64,000 nt of DNA. Source: Leptospira fletcheri. Lineage in GTDB: Bacteria; Spirochaetota; Leptospiria; Leptospirales; Leptospiraceae. Under the pieces are notes generated by a model. That model ran no database searches and was not told the origin of the DNA. It saw only the letters and a list, made by a program, of their open reading frames with translations. The DNA lies in the NCBI RefSeq assembly GCF_004769195.1, contig NZ_RQET01000009.1:281252-345251 (forward strand), in the 5' to 3' direction. Both the position numbers and the translations under genes were made by a program. Positions 45,586-57,108 of the stretch are shown one piece after another. Within the stretch, counting starts at the first letter, position 1. The number at the start of each line of letters is the position of its first letter.

Positions 45586-46090
45586 TGTTGAAAATACTTT
45601 CCTTCTGAAAGACCAATTGGACCTGAAACGGTTCCTGGATGTACCTAGCAGGATTCACTTCATAGGAAATAAAACAGTAGTATTTCTCGTAGATCACTAC
45701 GTACATATATTCCTTGAATTTCAGATATTTCATCTGGGATCGGATTCCCCTCATCCAGATGGAATCTTCAAAGACTCTTTCGTACTTCACGGAGGCGGAG
45801 GTCACTTTCTTCAATTCTTCCGGAGTCATCTTATCCGGATCCCTCTTACGCATCTCCAGTTTCAAATGGCGGATGAGATTGTATTCCAGCTTGGCTTTTT
45901 CTACGATATCAGGATTCGGAAGGGTTTTAAAATAATACTCGTAGTATTCTCTGTCCAGGGACTTTCCTTCGCGATGGCTCTCCCCTTCTTCCTGTAAGGG
46001 TTTGAGATCGGATCCCGGTGTCTGGGCGGATCCGGGAACGATCCCTAAAATCAGAATGGAAAAAGAGATCAATTGGAGTGGAATCCGCAT
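45566..46090 (-). CDS. Exported protein of unknown function
   Basis: 174 residues with a clear signal peptide (MRIPLQLISFSILILGIVPGSA, cleavage expected after it). The mature part is charged, with many Tyr residues (SLDREYYEYYFKTLP, FKEYMYVVIYEKYYCFISY), no transmembrane segment and no recognised domain. Periplasmic location is likely. It begins about 60 bp downstream of the htpG stop on the same strand, so it could be read through from the bat-htpG operon. Confidence 0.6.
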   Translation of the reverse strand: MRIPLQLISFSILILGIVPGSAQTPGSDLKPLQEEGESHREGKSLDREYYEYYFKTLPNPDIVEKAKLEYNLIRHLKLEMRKRDPDKMTPEELKKVTSASVKYERVFEDSIWMRGIRSQMKYLKFKEYMYVVIYEKYYCFISYEVNPARYIQEPFQVQLVFQKESIFNTTLPSP

Positions 46091-46149
46091 ACCGGTACCA
46101 TTAAAAGATATCGGCAGGGTTCGGGTTTTCCCTCCTTTTTTTCGCGCTT

Positions 46150-47979
46150 TTATCCTTCGGAAAGTTCCTCCAAAAGTTCCCTTTCTCGGCGAAGCATAGC
46201 CGAGACCTCGTCCTCGCCTAACAACTTGGCCCCCAGCAAGGCCATATCGTACACGGATTTTGCGATCTTTTCCGCACGTTCCGGCCGGAGACCTTTGCTG
46301 AGATTCAGAAGATTCTGAACGAGCTTGGACCTACGATTGACCAGCAAAGTATGGTTCTTTAACAGGTCGTTGGATTTCTGTCCGTACATCTGGCCCATTT
46401 CCGCCAACCGACGCAGATGCTCCGGCAAGAGGATGACGGCCGGAACTTCCTCCGACTTGAGGGCCTCCGAGCGGATCTCCAGACCTTCTCTTCCCACCGC
46501 TTTGCCGAAGATTTCTTGGATTCGATCGGCTTCCGTTTTGTTTTCCGCGTCCGCTAAACCGGGGGTGGCATCCTTGTCCAAGGTTTGTTCCGCGAGTTCG
46601 GAATCCACTCTTTGGAATTTCCAGTCGGGGTTTTTACTCTCCAAAAACTGTAGGAAATGGTTGTCTATCCTGGAGTCCACCAAGATGGCCTCCAAGCCTT
46701 GGGTTTTTAAAAGATCCATATAGACGGAGGATAATTCCGTTTCGTTCGCGTAATAGATCTTCCCGGAATTCTTTTCCTGATTACGGAGTACGTAATCCTC
46801 CAACCGGATCAATTCGTCGTTGGAAGAACGGAAGAAAACCAGATCCTTGGCAGCCTCGTAGAATTTTTCGTCCGTCATCAATCCGTACTTCACGAACAGG
46901 GAAATCTCATCCCAGTTTTTTCGGAAGGTCTCGGAATCCCTTTTGAATTCCTCCTGGATCTTATCCGCGACCTTTTTGACGATATGCGCGGATATCTTTT
47001 TTACCAGCGGATCGTTTTGCAGATAGGAACGCGAAACGTTGAGCGGTAAATCGGGTATATCCAGAGTACCCTGTAGAACGGTCAGGAACTGGGGAACCAA
47101 CTCCTTCGCCTCGTCGGAAACGAATACGTGATTGCAGTACAGCTTGATTCCCATCCGATTCGCGTCCAGTTCGTGACGCAATCTCGGGAAGTACAGGATT
47201 CCCTGGAGTCGGAACGGATAATCCACGTTGAGATGAACGTGGAAGAGAGGTTCTCCCGCAAACGGAAACAGATACCGGTAAAATTCCTCGTAGTCCTCTT
47301 TTTTTAAGGAAGAAGGAGTCGCACTCCAAAGAGGATTCTTCTTATTGGCTTGTTCCCCTTTGACGAAAATGGAAACCGGAAGAAAATCGCAGTATTTGCG
47401 CACCAGTTCCTTCAATTTCCAAGCATCGAGGTACTCTCCGGAATCCGGATCCAAAAATAGAACGATCTTTGTGCCTCGGGAGGTCTTCTCTTCCGTTTTC
47501 AGAGTAAATTCGGTGCCGGATTCGCTTTCCCAAACGACTCCGACGGAACCATTGCGATAAGATTTCGTTTCGATCCGAACCTTGGCGGAAACCATGAAGG
47601 AGGAGTAGAATCCTAACCCGAAATGTCCGATGATCTCGGGCTTTTCCCCTTCCCCTTGGTATTTCTTTACGAATTCCTCGGCTCCGGAAAAAGCGATCTG
47701 ATTGATGTATTTTCGGACTTCTTCCTCGGTCATTCCGATTCCGTTATCCTCGATCGTTAAGGTCCTTGCGGTTTGATCGAAATTTATATCGATCCTGTAG
47801 TCGGTTCCTCCGTCGAACTCCTCGTTGAGGGAAATCTTCCTAAGTTTGGAAATCGCGTCCGATGCGTTGGAAACCAATTCCCTCAAAAAGATATCTTTTT
47901 CGGAATATAACCATTTTTTAATGATTGGGAAAATGTTCTCCGTTTCTACGGAGATTCTGCCTTTAATTTCTTCGCTCAT
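46150..47979 (-). CDS. htpG: Molecular chaperone HtpG (Hsp90)
   Basis: 609 residues, full length. GHKL ATPase signatures: [25 protein letters not shown] and [17 protein letters not shown]; middle and C-terminal dimerisation domains follow. It is an ATP-dependent chaperone for client proteins under stress; htpG is reported as required for virulence in L. interrogans. Here its ATG overlaps the batD stop by 4 bp, so it is the last gene of the bat operon and is translationally coupled to it, which suggests joint expression under oxidative stress. Confidence 0.95.
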   Translation of the reverse strand: MSEEIKGRISVETENIFPIIKKWLYSEKDIFLRELVSNASDAISKLRKISLNEEFDGGTDYRIDINFDQTARTLTIEDNGIGMTEEEVRKYINQIAFSGAEEFVKKYQGEGEKPEIIGHFGLGFYSSFMVSAKVRIETKSYRNGSVGVVWESESGTEFTLKTEEKTSRGTKIVLFLDPDSGEYLDAWKLKELVRKYCDFLPVSIFVKGEQANKKNPLWSATPSSLKKEDYEEFYRYLFPFAGEPLFHVHLNVDYPFRLQGILYFPRLRHELDANRMGIKLYCNHVFVSDEAKELVPQFLTVLQGTLDIPDLPLNVSRSYLQNDPLVKKISAHIVKKVADKIQEEFKRDSETFRKNWDEISLFVKYGLMTDEKFYEAAKDLVFFRSSNDELIRLEDYVLRNQEKNSGKIYYANETELSSVYMDLLKTQGLEAILVDSRIDNHFLQFLESKNPDWKFQRVDSELAEQTLDKDATPGLADAENKTEADRIQEIFGKAVGREGLEIRSEALKSEEVPAVILLPEHLRRLAEMGQMYGQKSNDLLKNHTLLVNRRSKLVQNLLNLSKGLRPERAEKIAKSVYDMALLGAKLLGEDEVSAMLRRERELLEELSEG

Positions 47980-49574
47980 ATAGTTTCGTTTTGCCTTGGG
48001 TCATTTAAAATCCTTTTCGCAGATCCGAGAAGTCGGATTTTAGAGGCCGGATCCAATTTGGAATACATCTCGGTTAGAGCCTTCTCCTTTGACTTACAAT
48101 CGGCCAATAAAGCCGCTTCGCCCTCGGAAAGCCCTTTGGCGAGAACCGAATGCTTCAATACCAAACCTCTTTTGGATCCGATCCATTCGTCAAGTCGTTT
48201 CAAAGTCTCCACCCGCTTTCCGATCTTCTTCCATTGGTACAGACCTAGGTAAGCCGCACAAGACACTGCCAACGCAACGAAACCCCAAAACCACCATTTC
48301 CAGCCGGCGTCTTTCCGTTTTTCCGCATTAGATTCGGAAAGCGGCGGCGCCGGAGGTCCTACTTTCACGGTAGGAAGAGAAATGGAAAGTTGGGAATAGT
48401 TCCCTAGATAAGGATCAAAATATACGAAGGAAAGCGTCCCGCGATTCCAGAGGCCCTGCTTTTGCGGGAGGACGGAATACGTGTAGGAATAATTCAGTCG
48501 GAAACCGTACTCTCCGGGATCCAATTCCTTGAATTCCCGCTGGGGAACGGATTGCACTAAGGTGATCTCCGGAAAGCAATCGGGAGATCCGCAGGAAGAT
48601 CGGATCGGATCCTGTACCGGCGCCAAATTTCCTTTTCCTTGCAAATTCAATTTGAGTAGAAATGGCTCGCCTAACTTAGAATCGGCGGGAGAACCTCCCG
48701 TCTCGATTCTGAACCTACCTACCGCTCCGCTGAAATTCGGAGGAGCTAAAAGCAAAGGCTTGACCCGGATTTTTCCCGGAACACTACGTATGGTCCGCAT
48801 GTGGAAATAGGATTGCAACTGTCCTTCCAGATGAAAGGAGGTGGATCCTAAGGAATATTCTCCCGGCTTCAAAGGAGTCAGTACGAAGAATTCCTTGTTA
48901 TAGGGAAAGGTTTCATACGGCACCCCGTCGTAAAGCACGGTCTCCGGAATATTCAGGCTCATTCCGGAAAGGATTTCGCTCCTGAAATACGGGAATTCGA
49001 TGGAGCTGGAAGGATCGCGATCGAAGTACGGACGTATCGAATTTCTATAATATAGCGCGTAGAATCCGAGCAGGGGTTGCCCCATCCAGACTTCCTTTTT
49101 ATCCAATTGGAAGACCACTTTCAAATCCCCGTCCGCGGGACCCTCTTCGCTCTCATTAGAGAAAAATCTGTTCCAGATCGAACCCGGACCTCTCGGGCCG
49201 GGGGGTTTTGCACCGAACTCTACGACCAAGGAGGCGGAACGAATCCGTTTGCCGTCCAATTCGAGAGAGATTTCCGGAACCTCGTATTTTCCCGGCCCGG
49301 AAACCACCAGCCTGTACTTCAGCATTTTTTTTCGATACGCTTTGTAGTTCAGGATGGTGGTGTTGTCTTCCATTCCCCAGTAAACCGCTTTGATTCCTTT
49401 TCCATGGAATTCTTTTTCGAGCAGACGAACCTGAGTGGCGCCTTCCAATTCGAAAACCGCAAAAACAGGATCTCCCAATTCAGCCCTGGATTGGCTGAGA
49501 TAAAATTTGGGCTCACCCGCGATTAACGGGACGGAGAATAGTAGAAGAAGAAAAGGAAGGCACTTTCGATTCAC
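47976..49574 (-). CDS. batD: BatD-like periplasmic/membrane protein
   Basis: 532 residues. GTG start with GGGAGG 7 bp before, overlapping the previous stop in GTGA. A signal peptide ([20 protein letters not shown]) is followed by beta-rich Ig-like domains, with the start [20 protein letters not shown] typical of BatD, and one TM near residues 430-450 ([20 protein letters not shown]) before a short cytoplasmic tail. It is expected to partner BatA and BatB at the inner membrane in aerotolerance or oxidative stress. Longer readings of the frame extend into batBC and are not needed. Confidence 0.85.
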   Translation of the reverse strand: MNRKCLPFLLLLFSVPLIAGEPKFYLSQSRAELGDPVFAVFELEGATQVRLLEKEFHGKGIKAVYWGMEDNTTILNYKAYRKKMLKYRLVVSGPGKYEVPEISLELDGKRIRSASLVVEFGAKPPGPRGPGSIWNRFFSNESEEGPADGDLKVVFQLDKKEVWMGQPLLGFYALYYRNSIRPYFDRDPSSSIEFPYFRSEILSGMSLNIPETVLYDGVPYETFPYNKEFFVLTPLKPGEYSLGSTSFHLEGQLQSYFHMRTIRSVPGKIRVKPLLLAPPNFSGAVGRFRIETGGSPADSKLGEPFLLKLNLQGKGNLAPVQDPIRSSCGSPDCFPEITLVQSVPQREFKELDPGEYGFRLNYSYTYSVLPQKQGLWNRGTLSFVYFDPYLGNYSQLSISLPTVKVGPPAPPLSESNAEKRKDAGWKWWFWGFVALAVSCAAYLGLYQWKKIGKRVETLKRLDEWIGSKRGLVLKHSVLAKGLSEGEAALLADCKSKEKALTEMYSKLDPASKIRLLGSAKRILNDPRQNETI

Positions 49575-51274
49575 CAAAATACCTCCCGGTTTCGGGAGCC
49601 TATGCTCTTCCGTTTGACCGCGTTTAAGTCCAGAGAATCCATCATCTTTTCCAATTCGGACTCGGACTTGGAATTCTTGTTTCCTTCTTTCCTTTGGTCT
49701 TGCGGCTGTTCCTTCGTTTCCGAATTCCCCGACGCGCCTCCCCGCCCTTCCTTTTCCTTGGATCCTCCCGTTTTGTCCTTCGTAAGATCCGTTTGTCCGT
49801 TCTTTTGCGGAGGAGGAGGAAGTTTTCTTAGCCATTCCAAATTCTTTCTGGCGACTTCCTGTTTCGGATTCTCTTTGAGAGAACGCATATAATTTTCCGC
49901 AGCTCGCTTTCGATCGCCCAATTGCAGATAAATGTTTCCTAAATTGTAATACGCTTTGGAGCGCAACGAATTGTCCTTGGATTCCAACGCCTTCTCGAAA
50001 TTCCGCAGAGATTGCTCCAGGTCTCCCGACTTGTATCTGGAGGATCCTCGATTGTATTCCAATCTTGGATCTCCGGGAAAGTAGGACTCCGCCTCCTTGT
50101 ATTTTTCCAAGGCATTCGGAAAATTCCCTTGTTCGTAGGCCTGTTTGCCTTCCTGAATCCGATCGCCCCCCGGGTCCAATTCCACGGCCGATACCCCGAC
50201 CGGAAACGATATGGAGAAAAATCCGAACAGAAGAAGCATGAAAAGTTTCCGAGAAAGAAACTTTCCGTATCTTCCCCAGGCTTCCAAGAAAAAGAAATCG
50301 AAGAGCAAAAGAAGCACCGCGGGAAGAAGAAGTTTCCGTAATCCTTCGGACCTTCTTAGGTTCGCTATTCTTTTCGTCGCATTCCGATCCATACTCCGTA
50401 TCCTAGCCTTTAGGTCCTCCGCGCTCGGGCTGGTCCGATTCAGAGAGAGAAAATCTCCGTGATTGGCTTCCGCTAGGGACTTTAAAAAATCCTCATTGGC
50501 TCTCGTCCGAACCACGCCGGGAGAATGTTCGTAAGGAGCCAAGGATCCGTCCCTTGTCAAATATCCGCTTAAAACAGCGCCTTCGTCTTTGTAGGCGATA
50601 GGCCCGCCTTCAGTCGTTCCCACGGACCAAACGATAAGATCGGCAGGAAAACGGAAGGGTCCCGGATCCTGTGCGTCTTCTCCGTCCGTAACCAGGACCA
50701 CTACGCGATTCCGAAAGACCCGGTTGGATTCCAGCATCTCTTCCGCCTTACGGAACGCCGCCTCCAAGTCGGTGCCCCGATCCCCTACCATATCCACATC
50801 CAATCCGCGAACAAAGTCCGAAAAAGTCCCTATGTCGGATGTCATGGGGCAATAAACGAAAGGGGATGCCGCAAAGACGATCATTCCGAAACGATTGCCG
50901 GTCAATCCGGGCAAGACGCGCAATATCGTTTCCTTTGCCCGTATGAGTCTGGTCGGAAACGTATCTACGGATTGCATGGAAAGACTTACGTCCGTTAGAA
51001 AGAGAAAATCCACTCCGTACAGGGTCTCCTCCTCCTTAGACTTGGGACCGGAGTTCGGTTGAAAACTTAAAGAACAAAGAAATAAGGCGAGGCCAATGCA
51101 AAATAACCGGAGAATTACCAAAAGCACCGAAGGAGTCTCCGCCTCCCGATCCAAACCCGGAAGAGCTCGGACCCACCTTCTCCATAAAAACAGGAAGAGA
51201 AAACGGATGAAAACATAGGAGGCATAGACTGCGGCAATCAAAAGGAAAAATCGATGTAGAACCGTTTCGGTCAT
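49571..51274 (-). CDS. batB: BatB-BatC fusion: membrane VWA protein with TPR domain
   Basis: 567 residues. Two N-terminal hydrophobic segments, a VWA domain (about 85-290) with MIDAS residues [17 protein letters not shown] and LVTDGEDAQ, then TM (about 300-345). The C-terminal half has TPR repeats ([54 protein letters not shown]), the BatC part, and a low-complexity tail. In other bacteria batB and batC are separate genes. The ATG overlaps the batA stop in ATGA. Confidence 0.88.
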   Translation of the reverse strand: MTETVLHRFFLLIAAVYASYVFIRFLFLFLWRRWVRALPGLDREAETPSVLLVILRLFCIGLALFLCSLSFQPNSGPKSKEEETLYGVDFLFLTDVSLSMQSVDTFPTRLIRAKETILRVLPGLTGNRFGMIVFAASPFVYCPMTSDIGTFSDFVRGLDVDMVGDRGTDLEAAFRKAEEMLESNRVFRNRVVVLVTDGEDAQDPGPFRFPADLIVWSVGTTEGGPIAYKDEGAVLSGYLTRDGSLAPYEHSPGVVRTRANEDFLKSLAEANHGDFLSLNRTSPSAEDLKARIRSMDRNATKRIANLRRSEGLRKLLLPAVLLLLFDFFFLEAWGRYGKFLSRKLFMLLLFGFFSISFPVGVSAVELDPGGDRIQEGKQAYEQGNFPNALEKYKEAESYFPGDPRLEYNRGSSRYKSGDLEQSLRNFEKALESKDNSLRSKAYYNLGNIYLQLGDRKRAAENYMRSLKENPKQEVARKNLEWLRKLPPPPQKNGQTDLTKDKTGGSKEKEGRGGASGNSETKEQPQDQRKEGNKNSKSESELEKMMDSLDLNAVKRKSIGSRNREVFW

Positions 51275-52215
51275 ACGTAATACCTCAGGATCCAAGTCCT
51301 ACAAAACAGATCCAAAGATAGGACCGCAAGAGCACAGAGTAGAAAATAAAGCGCATCCGTTTCTCGTACTTCCTCCGGTGGAAGAGAAAGAGGATCCTTT
51401 TCCAACGCGTCTATCGCGGCGAGAACTTCCCTGAGCTGGCTCGTGTCCTCGGCCCGATAAAAGATTCCTCCCGTCTTGGAGGAGAGTTCGGAGAGGATGT
51501 CGAAATTGATCTCGTAAGATTGGTCCTCTTTTCCGATCCCTATACAATAGATCTTGATTCCGATTCCATCCGCGATTTCGGTAGCTGTGACCGGATCGAT
51601 CCTGCCCGTGTTGGAGACTCCGTCCGTGATCAGAACGATGACCCGCGACCTAGCCGGAGATTTCCTGAGGCGATAAGAAGAAAGGATCACTGCGTCTCCG
51701 ATGGCGGTTCCCTGCTCTGGGACTGTTTCCTCTTCGACCACTCCTAGGATTTCCTCCAGAGTCGCGCGATCGCTCGTAAGAGGAGATTGCAGGTATGCAC
51801 CGCCCGCAAAAACGACCAGGCCCACACGATCGTTTTCCCTCTTTCGAATGAACTCTCTCAATAATTTTTTGGAAACTCCTAAACGAGTATCCGGCAGGAA
51901 GTCCCGGCTTCGGGACATGGAGCCGGAAACATCCAGAGCGAGCATGATATCCACGCCCTTAGTTTCGTTGGGCAGAAAGCGATATGTCTTTCCGGGACCT
52001 GCCAACGAGATCACAAGCAAACTCAAAGCGATCGGTCGAAGAATCGGAAAGGTTTGGGAAAGGAATTTCGAAATCCCGCTTTTCCTGCGCAACGTATCTC
52101 CCGGCATTCTTAGTTCCGCGCGCAACGCGGGCCTTCCGTTCCAATACGAAAACGCAGTCCATAGCCATACCGGGACCAACAGAAAAAGATAAAGAGGCGA
52201 TTCCCATTCCTTCAT
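51271..52215 (-). CDS. batA: BatA: membrane VWA protein
   Basis: 314 residues, starting [11 protein letters not shown] at the ATG that overlaps the previous stop; a longer open frame lies inside the upstream gene. Layout: two N-terminal TMs, VWA domain with intact MIDAS ([28 protein letters not shown]) and a C-terminal TM ([16 protein letters not shown]). Bat proteins form a large inner-membrane-associated complex in L. biflexa and are linked to oxidative stress. Partner genes on both sides. Confidence 0.9.
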   Translation of the reverse strand: MKEWESPLYLFLLVPVWLWTAFSYWNGRPALRAELRMPGDTLRRKSGISKFLSQTFPILRPIALSLLVISLAGPGKTYRFLPNETKGVDIMLALDVSGSMSRSRDFLPDTRLGVSKKLLREFIRKRENDRVGLVVFAGGAYLQSPLTSDRATLEEILGVVEEETVPEQGTAIGDAVILSSYRLRKSPARSRVIVLITDGVSNTGRIDPVTATEIADGIGIKIYCIGIGKEDQSYEINFDILSELSSKTGGIFYRAEDTSQLREVLAAIDALEKDPLSLPPEEVRETDALYFLLCALAVLSLDLFCRTWILRYYV

Positions 52216-53078
52216 TTCCGCAAAGCCTCTTTCCAGAAATCCAAGGCGACGATCGCCTCTTCCTTGGAAACGATGGACTCTTCCGGGGAATATTGAGCCT
52301 TTTTCAGGAGAATCTCCCAAGCTAGTGCTTCGTCCCCGTTTAGAGGAAAGGAGTCGTAAATGCGGGAGAACAATTCCGATTCCGTTAAGTGAGCCGTAGG
52401 GACCGACAATTTTTGCGAAACGGCTTCCCGGATCCATCCGGAGAGGCAGCGATAAAATTCCCTAGCGGAGATCGGATCGTTTTCCATTAGTTCGCTTAAC
52501 ATACTTTCATAACGGAGAATTTTCGTAATCCAGGGATCTGCTTGCAGGATCGCATCTAAAGGGACCTTGGAACGCGTCCTGTGAAGATAATAGGCATAGA
52601 GAGCCCCGAGCAACAAGGCCGTACTTCCCGCGATGAGACCCGCTAACCTCCATCCGTACGGACCGGAAAACGTATCCGGAGGAAGGATGTCTTCCGGGGA
52701 TTTGTCTTTTTCCTGCAGAGAGCTTTCCACTTTTAACGTCGCCTTCGAAACGATTTTCGCTCCCTTACTGTCCGTCCAGTTAAGAGGAAGTACAAACGTC
52801 CCTACGGAATAATAAGCGACTTCCAGACGGATCCTTCCCGCGTCCTGATCGGAAACGAACACTTCGAATAAAGGTAGGTCGGGAGAATCCGGATCCGGAT
52901 ACATTCCTAGGGAAGGAGTCTCCGGAGAAAGGACTTCCCCTTCCGAAAATTCCAGTACATAAACCGCTTTCTGTCCGATCCTCACCGCATTCGGCGCCCA
53001 CTCTTCCGTAAACGCTTCCAAGGTAGAAACGAAGAAGATACAGCAGGATAAAAATGTACCGATGCACAACCTTCTCAT
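52212..53078 (-). CDS. Bat-locus membrane protein at the DUF4381 position
   Basis: 288 residues from the ATG overlapping the DUF58 gene stop; GGAG lies 6 bp before. An N-terminal signal peptide, a periplasmic beta domain (about 25-130), one TM (about 150-170: [20 protein letters not shown]) and a cytoplasmic helical domain with [17 protein letters not shown]. MoxR/VWA operons usually carry a DUF4381-type protein here; the cytoplasmic part fits that, the periplasmic domain is extra. Exact family not certain. Confidence 0.65.
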   Translation of the reverse strand: MRRLCIGTFLSCCIFFVSTLEAFTEEWAPNAVRIGQKAVYVLEFSEGEVLSPETPSLGMYPDPDSPDLPLFEVFVSDQDAGRIRLEVAYYSVGTFVLPLNWTDSKGAKIVSKATLKVESSLQEKDKSPEDILPPDTFSGPYGWRLAGLIAGSTALLLGALYAYYLHRTRSKVPLDAILQADPWITKILRYESMLSELMENDPISAREFYRCLSGWIREAVSQKLSVPTAHLTESELFSRIYDSFPLNGDEALAWEILLKKAQYSPEESIVSKEEAIVALDFWKEALRK

Positions 53079-53905
53079 TTCGTTCTCCACCAATAAGAAA
53101 GGATTCTGGAAGGATCGTCCGGTCCGCCTTCCAAATCCAAAATCCGATTCTGGAATAACTGTTCTAGATTCTCTTTGGCTTTGGAAGAGGCGCTTCCTGC
53201 ATCCAATGAGTTTCCCGTTTCCGGATCTTTTGCCAGAAAAAAAGAAAACAAACCTCTCGGAGGCCTAGTCTCCAGAGGATCGACGAAACGGATAGCATGG
53301 AGATTGTGGAATTTTCTTAAGCCCCGTAATTTCCATAGAGGAGGCACATTGATGAAATCGGATAGGATGTACGAGTCGGTATACTTTTGGATCTTATTCT
53401 TCAACACGGAAAACGGTAGGTCCGGATTCGTCTTCGGATTTCGTCCGACTCTTGTCCGGATCTTTTCCAAGGCGGGAAGCGCTTCTTCCACAGTCCTAAG
53501 ATATCCCGTTTCGTGCTCCAGAACGTCCGAATATAATAGGACCTTCGCCAGATTCCCTTTTCGGACATAGAGAAGAATCAGCAAAGCGAGAACCTGAAAG
53601 GCATTTTCCGATTTGGTCCACTCCTGAGAACTCCAGTTCATCGACTCGGATACATCCAGAAAGAAGACTCCCGATCTTTCCTTTTCCTCGTAAAACTCCC
53701 TGACGTGGAGTTCCCCCAATCGAGAGGTCACATTCCAGTCGATCAAGCGAGTATCGTCTCCGATCGAGTACGGGCGGACATCCTTGAAGTCCAGTCCTCT
53801 ACCTTTTCTCTGACTCGAAGCGGAACCTTGCCTTTCCTTTCTGGAAAATCCCTTCTCCTTGAATTCCAGGAGTCGAACCAGATTTTGGTACTCCTTGCGA
53901 AGCAT
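53075..53905 (-). CDS. DUF58 protein of the MoxR/Bat operon
   Basis: 276 residues. The DUF58 signature is clear: KGRGLDFKDVRPYSIGD, then DTRLIDWNVTSRLGELHVREF, followed by a degenerate VWA-like fold with FFLDVSESMNW. DUF58 proteins accompany MoxR ATPases and VWA proteins, probably as their cofactors in a chaperone-like metal-insertion or assembly system. It starts 1 bp after the moxR stop and overlaps the next gene by 4 bp. Confidence 0.88.
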   Translation of the reverse strand: MLRKEYQNLVRLLEFKEKGFSRKERQGSASSQRKGRGLDFKDVRPYSIGDDTRLIDWNVTSRLGELHVREFYEEKERSGVFFLDVSESMNWSSQEWTKSENAFQVLALLILLYVRKGNLAKVLLYSDVLEHETGYLRTVEEALPALEKIRTRVGRNPKTNPDLPFSVLKNKIQKYTDSYILSDFINVPPLWKLRGLRKFHNLHAIRFVDPLETRPPRGLFSFFLAKDPETGNSLDAGSASSKAKENLEQLFQNRILDLEGGPDDPSRILSYWWRTK

Positions 53906-53906
53906 T

Positions 53907-54917
53907 TTACAAAACCTGAGTGGCCTCCGAAACGGTCCGGATGACGGATTCGATTTCCACTTCCTCCGAAATCGCTTCGAACGTAAGTAGGATCCTATGT
54001 CTTAGGATTTCCGGTAAAGAGCCTTTGACGTCCTCCGGGATCACGTAATTTCTGCCTTCCCATAAGGCCTTGGCTTTCGCCGCCTTAAGCAGACTGAGGC
54101 TGGCCCTGGGAGAAGCGCCGTGTTTGACGTAAGGAAGAAGATCCGGAATCGTCTTTTCTTCCGGGCGAGTGTTCCGAACGAGACGAACGATATAACTTTT
54201 CAACTTCGGTTCCACATGTACCTTGTCCACCAAAGAGGATATACGCAGAATCTCCTTGGAACCTGCCACTTTTCGAATTCGTTTTTCGCCGGGTGATAAA
54301 CGACCATGTTGGTCCAGAATTTCCAGTTCTTCTCCCATAGCCGGATAATCGACGAGTATTTTCATAAAGAAGCGGTCCGTTTGGGCTTCCGGTAGCGGAT
54401 AGGTCCCGTCTTGGTCGATCGGGTTTTCCGTCGCGAGTACGAGAAAGGGACGTTCGAGCGGAAACGTATTTTCCCCGATCGTAACGGTACGTTCTTCCAT
54501 ACATTCCAACAATGCGGATTGCACTTTCGCGGGGGCTCGGTTGATCTCGTCCGCCAAAAGCACTCCGGTAAAGATCGGACCTTTTCTCGTACGAAAGTCC
54601 CCTTCCTTAGGATTGAATACGACGGTTCCGACCAAATCCGCCGGGAGGAGATCCGGAGTAAACTGCACTCTTTTGTAGTCCAGTTCCAAAGCCGCGGAAA
54701 GGGATTTGGCAAGCAAAGTCTTGGCCAAGCCCGGCATCCCTTCCAACAATACGTGTCCTTGGCAAGCCAAGGAGACCAAGAGACTTCTGACGACGAAATC
54801 TTGCCCCGTGATTTCCCGGGCGAGTTCGTTTCGGATCTGATCCAGAGTTTCTTTGGCAAAGGCCAAGTCGAGTTCGGTTAAGGAAGAATGTTCCGTGGGC
54901 AAGGATTTTGGTTCCAT
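53907..54917 (-). CDS. moxR: MoxR family AAA+ ATPase
   Basis: 336 residues. Walker [13 protein letters not shown], Walker [22 protein letters not shown], sensor 1 [26 protein letters not shown] and the arginine finger region are as in MoxR proteins (RavA/MoxR clade). These act with VWA-domain partners in protein complex maturation. First gene of the bat operon; ATG at 54917. About 27 bp separate it from the upstream gene on the same strand, so that gene may share the transcript. Confidence 0.92.
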   Translation of the reverse strand: MEPKSLPTEHSSLTELDLAFAKETLDQIRNELAREITGQDFVVRSLLVSLACQGHVLLEGMPGLAKTLLAKSLSAALELDYKRVQFTPDLLPADLVGTVVFNPKEGDFRTRKGPIFTGVLLADEINRAPAKVQSALLECMEERTVTIGENTFPLERPFLVLATENPIDQDGTYPLPEAQTDRFFMKILVDYPAMGEELEILDQHGRLSPGEKRIRKVAGSKEILRISSLVDKVHVEPKLKSYIVRLVRNTRPEEKTIPDLLPYVKHGASPRASLSLLKAAKAKALWEGRNYVIPEDVKGSLPEILRHRILLTFEAISEEVEIESVIRTVSEATQVL

Positions 54918-54944
54918 CTGGTCTCGTTCGGTTTCGATCCTAGT

Positions 54945-55568
54945 TTAACGCTCCGCCGTCCAACGGCCAGAACTATTAGTTCCCTGGTACGGCCCTTGGA
55001 TTTTTTTACCGTCCAAATCTCCAATGTAGGTCTGCTGGAACGGGACATTGCTTCCGATTTCGGAACAACGGACTCCGGTACAGGAACGTACAAACCGGAT
55101 CGACTTACCGGTGATCCTCACCTGAGAGAGAAATTCATTGGCTCCCTTTCCCCAATTCGTAAATCGAAGGGTTCCTCCTATGCCTCCTGTTTTTCTGGGA
55201 AAAAGGATGAGAACGCCCTTATGCATCCCTATCTGCAATTTGTAGGTTCCGATAAATGCCTTTTCGGAGTCGCTTAACGGAACCTGACCCGGGTCTACAG
55301 TCTTTGCGTCCTCTAAAAATTCGATTTTTTCCAGGGTTTCCAGAGGAATCGTAAAATCGGGATCTTTCAGGACTAATTTGTTTTGGTCTAACGAGACCAA
55401 GGTCCCTTCCGTAAAAGAACCACTGTACGTGACTTTGGCCTGGCGGCCGATGGAAGAGCAACTTTTGGTCCAAGTTCCGAAAAGGAAAAAGATCGGGGCC
55501 GCCAAAAGGAACCCCAAGGCGATCGCCTTGGGGCCGGAGATTTCAAACTTATTCTTCGTTTCGCTCAT
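54945..55568 (-). CDS. Single-TM protein with periplasmic domain, unknown function
   Basis: 207 residues from ATG 55568 (MSETKNKFEISG) with GGGAG closely upstream; a longer open frame overlaps the preceding gene and is not needed. One TM (about 15-35: AIALGFLLAAPIFFLFGTW) leads into a domain of beta strands (VTYSGSFTEGTLVSL, KLVLKDPDFTIPLETL). Two Cys near RSCTGVRCSE could form a disulfide. No family recognised. It is 27 bp upstream of moxR. Confidence 0.6.
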   Translation of the reverse strand: MSETKNKFEISGPKAIALGFLLAAPIFFLFGTWTKSCSSIGRQAKVTYSGSFTEGTLVSLDQNKLVLKDPDFTIPLETLEKIEFLEDAKTVDPGQVPLSDSEKAFIGTYKLQIGMHKGVLILFPRKTGGIGGTLRFTNWGKGANEFLSQVRITGKSIRFVRSCTGVRCSEIGSNVPFQQTYIGDLDGKKIQGPYQGTNSSGRWTAER

Positions 55569-55587
55569 GTTTCTCCCGGCTGCAAAA

Positions 55588-56874
55588 TCATTTGCAATTT
55601 TGCATTTCACCCATCTTAGAGTTTTCCTTCCCATTGATAAAATATTTTTTCCCTTGAGGAGTGGACCAGCATCCGTTCTTAGCGTTCGTTCCCACCATGA
55701 TCGGACCCTCGCCCAATTTCGCACCGGATTCGTCGTATTCTATGGCGCGGTTCTCGTCGATGATATCGAAACTTTTCTTTCCGTTTTTGTAATACGTAAA
55801 AGGAAGATCCGGACGGAACTTAGCGTTGAGTTCGTCGTTTTTGTCGTCGATCAAAAGGATGGAAAAGCTCATCTTTCCTTTTCCGACCAGTTGTCCTTCC
55901 TTATCGTAGGCTTCGGCGGAGGACATCATGAATTCGTTCTGCATGGATCCTTTGTACGCGATGTTTCCGTTGCTCCAGTAGAATTTCCAATCCCCTTTTC
56001 TGGTATGATCCCTCTGGCCCTCGGCAAAGACCTTTCCATTTTTATAATATTCTTTCCAAGATCCGGTTCTGAGAGCCTTGCGATCCGTTCCCGTACCTTT
56101 AGGAGCATAAGCTCCGTCGGCTTGGATCTGGCCGTTGTCGTAATAGGACTTCCAATTGCCCGTCTTCAGGTCGTCGACGTAATTCCCCTCGGAAGAGAGA
56201 GTGTTTCCGTCCTTTTGGTAATTGATTTCGTGACCGCTTTTTAAGCCGTTCTTATATTCTGTGACGGATTTTTTGGCTCCGTCCTCGGCGTGATATTCCT
56301 TCCAAGTTCCGACCTTTTTGTCGTCCGCATAGGAACCTTCCTCTAAGAGGAATCCTTTTTCGGATTTAGACCAGTACGGACCGTTCTTCTTATCCGCTTT
56401 GTTCATTGTGCTCTCTGTCTGGGTACCGTCTTTGGAAAGTTTTTTCTCTTCTCCTTCCTTTAAGCCGGCGACGTACGGGGTTTCCCTTAAAGTTTCTCCC
56501 GTTTCAAAAAGAGTCTTCCAGATTCCGTCCCTTTTATCGTCCTTATAATCACCGACACGGACGAGAACGCTGAACTTCTTATGGTCAGCACCCTCTTTCT
56601 CCACGTATTCCTTCCAACTTCCGTTCCGTTTGAATTTTTTGATCTGATCGGGAGTGAGAGTTCCGATCTGGTCCGGAGTACAGGTTTTACCGGAACAATC
56701 CAAGACCACAGGACCTTCCGCCTTCAGATTGAAGGTCTCCTTGAATTTTTCCACCCTGAGATTCGGATCCATGATCTGGTACTCCTGATCCTTACCCTTG
56801 TTTTCCGCGATGTTAAGAGAAGAGCACCCTGCGAGGATCGCAACGGCGCAAATTGGAAATAAGATGCGTTTCAT
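55588..56874 (-). CDS. Lipoprotein with MORN-type repeats
   Basis: 428 residues. Lipobox AILAGC at residue 16 predicts lipidation. The body carries many MORN-like variants, for example [43 protein letters not shown] and [16 protein letters not shown], each with a W-K/E-Y-Y core, forming an extended beta surface. Six or more repeats can be counted. Such lipoproteins are numerous in Leptospira with unknown roles; outer-membrane location is likely. The repeat copy 2 lies just upstream. Confidence 0.85.
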   Translation of the reverse strand: MKRILFPICAVAILAGCSSLNIAENKGKDQEYQIMDPNLRVEKFKETFNLKAEGPVVLDCSGKTCTPDQIGTLTPDQIKKFKRNGSWKEYVEKEGADHKKFSVLVRVGDYKDDKRDGIWKTLFETGETLRETPYVAGLKEGEEKKLSKDGTQTESTMNKADKKNGPYWSKSEKGFLLEEGSYADDKKVGTWKEYHAEDGAKKSVTEYKNGLKSGHEINYQKDGNTLSSEGNYVDDLKTGNWKSYYDNGQIQADGAYAPKGTGTDRKALRTGSWKEYYKNGKVFAEGQRDHTRKGDWKFYWSNGNIAYKGSMQNEFMMSSAEAYDKEGQLVGKGKMSFSILLIDDKNDELNAKFRPDLPFTYYKNGKKSFDIIDENRAIEYDESGAKLGEGPIMVGTNAKNGCWSTPQGKKYFINGKENSKMGEMQNCK

Positions 56875-56954
56875 GAAATTGCCTTATGAAAAATCTAAGA
56901 CCCAAACCTAAGACTTTACGGGAAAGTCGTCAACTCTATTAGGTTCAAGGGCGA

Positions 56955-57100
56955 GGTCCCCACCCTGCTCTGGGTGGGGGCCGGTGCGGTGGTACCCGCT
57001 ATCCCCGAAGCGCTCGATTCGGCTCGAATATCAGAAAAATCGGATTTGAACAACTCTTTTTTCGGAGCGGAATTCTGTAGGAACTCCTACAGAAAGTTTG
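56955..57100 (+). repeat. 147-bp structured intergenic repeat, copy 2 (one base shorter)
   Basis: Matches 44887-45033 with about seven differences including one indel. The hairpin is conserved at 56958-56979 and the TGTAGGA/TCCTACA palindrome at 57076-57091. It lies 8 bp after the stop of the minus-strand DUF1574 gene, so relative to the adjacent gene its orientation is opposite to copy 1, which argues against a one-way terminator. Confidence 0.9.
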
Positions 57101-57108
57101 CAAAAAAA

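Noticed and set aside
47976..49835. Long upstream extension of batD
   Set aside because: The extra N-terminus is read from batBC coding sequence; the GTG at 49574 has a perfect ribosome site and is followed by a signal peptide.
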